Shown in pieces: positions 5,438 through 8,169 of a stretch of DNA of 8,169 nt. The first letter of the stretch is position 1, and each line of letters opens with the position of its first letter. The stretch is from a bacterium UBA3756 (lineage in GTDB: Bacteria; Bacteroidota; Bacteroidia; Bacteroidales; Bacteroidaceae), in the NCBI GenBank assembly GCA_002371695.1, contig DFGG01000152.1, positions 7,579-15,747 of the forward strand, given 5' to 3'. The notes beneath the pieces are model-generated. The model worked only from the letters and a program-made list of their open reading frames with translations, did no database searches and was not told where the DNA came from. Position numbers and translations under genes: made by a program.

Positions 5438-7195
5438 ATGTGTGGAATCGTATCAATCCTGAATGTCAGGGAACAGACGCCAGAGTTGCGTCAGAAAGCA
5501 TTGCGAATGAGTCAGAAGATCCGTCATCGCGGACCAGACTGGAGTGGAATCTATTGTGGCGGCAGTGCCATCCTGGCACACGAGCGTCTGAGTATCGTTG
5601 ACCCCGAAAGCGGAGGCCAGCCCCTGTATGCGCCAGACAAGAAACAGATTCTCGCCGTGAATGGAGAGATCTACAATCACCAGATGATCCGTGAGCAGTA
5701 CCAGGGACGCTATGAGTTCCAGACAGGTTCCGACTGTGAGGTCATCCTCGCCCTGTATCGCGACAAGGGCATCAGCTTCCTCGAAGACCTGAGCGGCATC
5801 TTTGCCTTCGTGCTCTACGACGAGGAGCAGGATGCCTTTCTCATCGCCCGCGACCCCATCGGCGTGATACCTCTTTATATAGGGTACGACGCCAACGGCA
5901 CCATCTATGTGGCCTCAGAACTCAAGGCCCTTGAAGGACAGTGCGAGCATTACGAGCCCTTCCTGCCCGGGTGCTACCTCTTTGGGAGAATTGAAGAATT
6001 GAAAAATGGAAAAAATGAAGTAGTGAAAAATGGAAAAGTTGAAGTCAGCGCAGGGAAGAACTTCAATTCTTCAATTCTTCAATTCTTCAATTTTAAAAAC
6101 TATTACCGCCGCGACTGGATGGACTACGCCGCCGTCAAGAATAACCCGGCCAGTGTCACTGCCATCCATGACGCTCTGGAGGATGCCGTCAGGCGACAGT
6201 TGATGAGCGACGTGCCTTACGGCGTACTGCTCTCCGGAGGCCTCGACTCCTCCGTCATCTCGGCCATCGCAGAGAAATTCTCCGAGCACCGTATTGAGGA
6301 CAACTCCAAGACCCGCGCCTACTGGCCCCGTCTGCACTCCTTCGCCGTGGGACTGAAGGGAGCACCCGATCTCGCCAAGGCCAAACTCGTGGCCGACCAT
6401 ATAGGTACCGTTCACCACGAGATCCACTACACTATCCAGGAAGGACTCGACGCCATCCGCGATGTCATCTACTTCATCGAGACCTACGACGTCACCACTG
6501 TCCGTGCCTCCACCCCGATGTACCTGCTGGCCCGGGTCATCAAGTCGATGGGCATCAAGATGGTACTCTCCGGCGAGGGAGCCGACGAGATATTCGGAGG
6601 CTATCTCTATTTCCATAAGGCCCCGTCGGCCCGCGACTTCCATGAGGAGACCGTCCGCAAGCTCTCCAAACTGCACCTCTACGATTGTCTGCGTGCCAAC
6701 AAGAGCTTGGCGGCTTGGGGCGTGGAGGGCCGTGTGCCCTTCCTCGACAAGGAGTTCCTCGATGTGGCCATGCGCACTAATCCCGAAGCCAAGATGTGCC
6801 CCGGCGACACCATCGAGAAGAAAATCCTACGCGAAGCCTTTGCCGATATGCTGCCCGAGGCCGTCGTCTGGCGACAGAAGGAGCAGTTCAGCGACGGCGT
6901 GGGCTATTCCTGGATCGACACGTTGAAGGCCGTCACCTCGGCAGCTGTTAGCGACGAGCAGATGGCACATGCCGCCGAGCGGTTCCCTGTCAATCCCCCG
7001 AAGAACAAGGAGGAGTACTACTACCGTAGTATCTTCGCTGAGCATTTCCCCTCGGAGTCTGCTGCCCGCAGTGTGCCCAGTGAGGCCAGCGTCGCCTGTT
7101 CCACTGCCGTCGCCCTCGAATGGGATGCCGCCTTCCGTGGCATGAACGACCCCAGCGGCCGTGCCGTGAAGGGCGTGCATGAGCAGGCCTATTGA
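5438..7195 (+). CDS. asnB: Asparagine synthetase B, glutamine-hydrolysing, with linker insertion
   Basis: Cytosolic enzyme converting aspartate, ATP and glutamine to asparagine, AMP, PPi and glutamate. The N-terminal class II glutaminase domain (about 1-180) has nucleophile Cys2 exposed after Met removal, HRGPD (30-34), Arg50 in HERLSIVD, NGEIYNH from Asn75, and Asp99 in TGSDCEV. The synthetase domain has the pyrophosphate loop SGGLDSS (266-272), SGEGADEIFGGY from 378, and the E. coli AsnB-like tail VEGRVPFLDKEFLDVAM, WRQKEQFSDGVGYSWIDTL and a C-terminal DDPSGRAV-type motif (here NDPSGRAV). Length is 585 against roughly 555 in typical AsnB. The excess is explained by residues about 184-221 between LFG and YYRRDW, a Lys/Asn/Val-rich stretch followed by a Ser/Phe-rich one encoded by AT-rich repeats. 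The frame stays open through it and all catalytic motifs flank it, so the enzyme is probably functional. It starts 12 nt after the preceding gene, so it is likely in the same operon. Confidence 0.98.
   Translation: MCGIVSILNVREQTPELRQKALRMSQKIRHRGPDWSGIYCGGSAILAHERLSIVDPESGGQPLYAPDKKQILAVNGEIYNHQMIREQYQGRYEFQTGSDCEVILALYRDKGISFLEDLSGIFAFVLYDEEQDAFLIARDPIGVIPLYIGYDANGTIYVASELKALEGQCEHYEPFLPGCYLFGRIEELKNGKNEVVKNGKVEVSAGKNFNSSILQFFNFKNYYRRDWMDYAAVKNNPASVTAIHDALEDAVRRQLMSDVPYGVLLSGGLDSSVISAIAEKFSEHRIEDNSKTRAYWPRLHSFAVGLKGAPDLAKAKLVADHIGTVHHEIHYTIQEGLDAIRDVIYFIETYDVTTVRASTPMYLLARVIKSMGIKMVLSGEGADEIFGGYLYFHKAPSARDFHEETVRKLSKLHLYDCLRANKSLAAWGVEGRVPFLDKEFLDVAMRTNPEAKMCPGDTIEKKILREAFADMLPEAVVWRQKEQFSDGVGYSWIDTLKAVTSAAVSDEQMAHAAERFPVNPPKNKEEYYYRSIFAEHFPSESAARSVPSEASVACSTAVALEWDAAFRGMNDPSGRAVKGVHEQAY
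5987..6100 (+). repeat. AT-rich inverted-repeat insertion within asnB, in frame
   Basis: The 114-nt stretch encodes AsnB residues 184-221, where homologues have only a short linker. The left arm at 5988-6003 is two copies of GAATTGAA. The right arm at 6062-6093 is four tandem copies of TTCAATTC (the last ends TTT), the reverse complement of the same octamer. The arms can pair over 16 bp in three registers, enclosing a loop of about 58 nt or more. The stretch is strongly AT-rich against the GC-rich gene around it. Its length is a multiple of three and neither arm creates a stop. The exact insertion borders are judged from homologues recalled, not aligned here. Confidence 0.88.
6000..6047 (+). 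repeat. Two imperfect 24-bp direct repeats inside the asnB insertion
   Basis: Nucleotides 6000-6023 and 6024-6047 are adjacent copies matching at 20 of 24 positions; both begin TGAAAAATGGAAAA. The period is eight codons, giving the peptide repeat L-K-N-G-K-N-E-V then V-K-N-G-K-V-E-V. They fill most of the loop between the inverted arms, so the insertion contains two kinds of repeat. A short in-frame duplication is the simplest explanation. Confidence 0.85.
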
Positions 7196-7228
7196 CCTGC
7201 TTTCATGTGCTGTTTCTACAAAATAATA

Positions 7229-7258
7229 GGGGTCCGATGCTTCACAGCATCGGGCCCC
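7229..7258. terminator. Bidirectional intrinsic terminator between convergent asnB and glutamine synthetase
   Basis: GGGGTCCGATGCT (7229-7241) pairs with AGCATCGGGCCCC (7246-7258) around a TCAC loop; 12 of 13 pairs are Watson-Crick and one is G-U. It lies 33 nt after the asnB stop and about 95 nt beyond the stop of the convergent gene. On the minus strand the stem is followed by TATTATTTTG, a fair T-rich tail. On the plus strand it is followed by TTCGCAAACTTTTC, which is weaker. Position and strength fit a shared terminator for the two converging transcripts. The rest of the 158-nt gap shows no gene or clear signal. Confidence 0.8.
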
Positions 7259-7353
7259 TTCGCAAACTTTTCAAACAACCAAGTAAATAATTGCTTGAAC
7301 GGTATCCAGCCCTGCTCCATCCATGGCAATGGGAGGGGAGCCGGGTGGATTTC

Positions 7354-8169
7354 TTATCGGATGAATAACAGTTCGCGGTACTTGGGCAATGGCCAGAGGG
7401 CATCGTCGACGATCAGTTCGAGCTTGTCGATCTCGTAGCGAATGGTGTCGAGCTTCGGCTCTACCTTGTCGTGGTAGGCGATGGCCTTCTCATGTTCATC
7501 GTTGATCTTGTTGGCCAGTTTGCGGGCGTTGACGAGTTCCTCCACGCCCTTCTCAATAGCTGAGGTGCGCTCTGCAATCTCTTCGATGAGCTTGATGTTG
7601 CGGGCAGAGAGTTTCTCGGCCTTGTCGACGGAGAATACCTCGGCCATGTTCTCCACATTCTTCAGCAGCTGACTCTGATAGCGGGTGGCCACGGGGATGA
7701 TGTGGTTCATGGAGATGTCGCCCAGCACGCGGGCCTCAATCTGGATTTTCTTGGTGTAGGTCTCCCATTTCACCTCATTGCGGGCTTCGAGTTCCTTCTT
7801 GGTCATCACGCCGAGACTCTCGAACATCTGGATGCTCTCTGCATCGAGGTAACGCTCGAAGATCTTGGGGCACGACTTCTCCACGTCGAGACCGCGCTTC
7901 TGGGCTTCGAGCACCCACTCATCGCTGTAGCCGTTGCCGTCGAAACGGATGGGACGACAGGTCTTGATATCCTCGCGGAGCACCTCGATGATGGCATGGA
8001 ACACGGCGCTGTGCTCTGTACCGGCGAGCTTCTTCTCGAATTCGGGGATGCGTGCGTCGACACGCTTCTTGAAGTCGACGAGGGCTTCGGCCACGGCACT
8101 GTTGAGGGCGATCATGGCAGAGGCACAGTTGGCCTCGGAGCCCACGGCGCGGAACTCGAAGCGGTTGCC
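7354..8169 (-). CDS. glnN: Glutamine synthetase type III, C-terminal part (gene continues past window)
   Basis: Cytosolic enzyme joining ammonium to glutamate with ATP to give glutamine. Only the last 271 residues are present, out of about 700-730 in the GSIII family typical of Bacteroidetes; reading is open to the window edge, so the GTG at 8145 is not the start. The fragment opens GNRFEFRAVGSEANCASAMIALN, the end of the catalytic barrel, and includes FDGNGYSDEW near fragment residues 76-85, typical of GSIII. The C-terminal part is a charged, probably coiled-coil helical region (about 175-255) ending WPLPKYRELLFIR, and the stop is intact. It converges on asnB and so is transcribed separately from the amt-asnB strand. 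It supplies the glutamine that the three neighbouring amidotransferases consume. The family symbol varies between glnN and glnA. Confidence 0.96.
   Translation of the reverse strand, partial: GNRFEFRAVGSEANCASAMIALNSAVAEALVDFKKRVDARIPEFEKKLAGTEHSAVFHAIIEVLREDIKTCRPIRFDGNGYSDEWVLEAQKRGLDVEKSCPKIFERYLDAESIQMFESLGVMTKKELEARNEVKWETYTKKIQIEARVLGDISMNHIIPVATRYQSQLLKNVENMAEVFSVDKAEKLSARNIKLIEEIAERTSAIEKGVEELVNARKLANKINDEHEKAIAYHDKVEPKLDTIRYEIDKLELIVDDALWPLPKYRELLFIR

Noticed and set aside
5987..6100. The asnB insertion as an intein or group II intron
   Set aside because: It is far too short and lacks splice motifs; its make-up is simple repeats.
7259..7353. Weak inverted repeat CAAG...CTTG and palindrome CCATGG in the asnB to glutamine synthetase gap
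   Set aside because: Stems are four to six bases and expected by chance.
7205..7438. A 77-codon plus-strand frame after asnB
   Set aside because: It runs through the terminator hairpin and into the antisense of the glutamine synthetase gene; composition is not protein-like.

Overview
The window looks like a chromosomal segment of a Bacteroidales bacterium, probably Prevotellaceae-like. The grounds are a type III glutamine synthetase, a porin-like outer membrane protein beside an ammonium transporter, an atypical long PurF-type amidotransferase, no clear Shine-Dalgarno sequences, and short ATTGAA-type repeats that I recall from such genomes. The genus is an inference. Coding sequence is moderately GC-rich and almost the whole window is coding.

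Layout: (1) nt 1-1202 (+) is an Amt ammonium channel missing its N-terminus at the window edge. (2) nt 1204-1273 is a 10-copy, 7-bp tandem repeat that fills the whole gap to the next gene. (3) nt 1277-1981 (+) is a small secreted beta-barrel protein, probably porin-like. (4) nt 1982-2061 is a short gap with a strong GC-rich hairpin. (5) nt 2062-3699 (+) is CTP synthase (pyrG). (6) nt 3680-5425 (+) is a divergent PurF-like amidophosphoribosyltransferase that overlaps pyrG by 20 nt. (7) nt 5438-7195 (+) is glutamine-dependent asparagine synthetase (asnB), carrying an AT-rich, repeat-built, in-frame insertion in its interdomain linker. (8) nt 7229-7258 is a hairpin terminator between convergent genes. 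(9) nt 7354-8169 (-) is the C-terminal part of a type III glutamine synthetase that continues past the window.

The genes form a nitrogen-assimilation neighbourhood. Ammonium enters through Amt, possibly after crossing the outer membrane through the porin-like protein. Glutamine synthetase fixes it into glutamine. Three consecutive glutamine amidotransferases (PyrG with a class I Cys-His-Glu triad, the PurF homologue and AsnB with class II N-terminal Cys) spend the glutamine amide on CTP, an amino sugar-phosphate or related product, and asparagine.

I see no mobile element, CRISPR array, RNA gene or plainly new multi-gene system. The most interesting points are the repeat-derived insertion inside asnB, the related heptad array at the porin start, and the unusual PurF homologue. 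That homologue keeps the PRPP site and a propeptide-style N-terminus but has lost most of the family's iron-sulfur ligands and has a Phe in place of the oxyanion-hole Gly.
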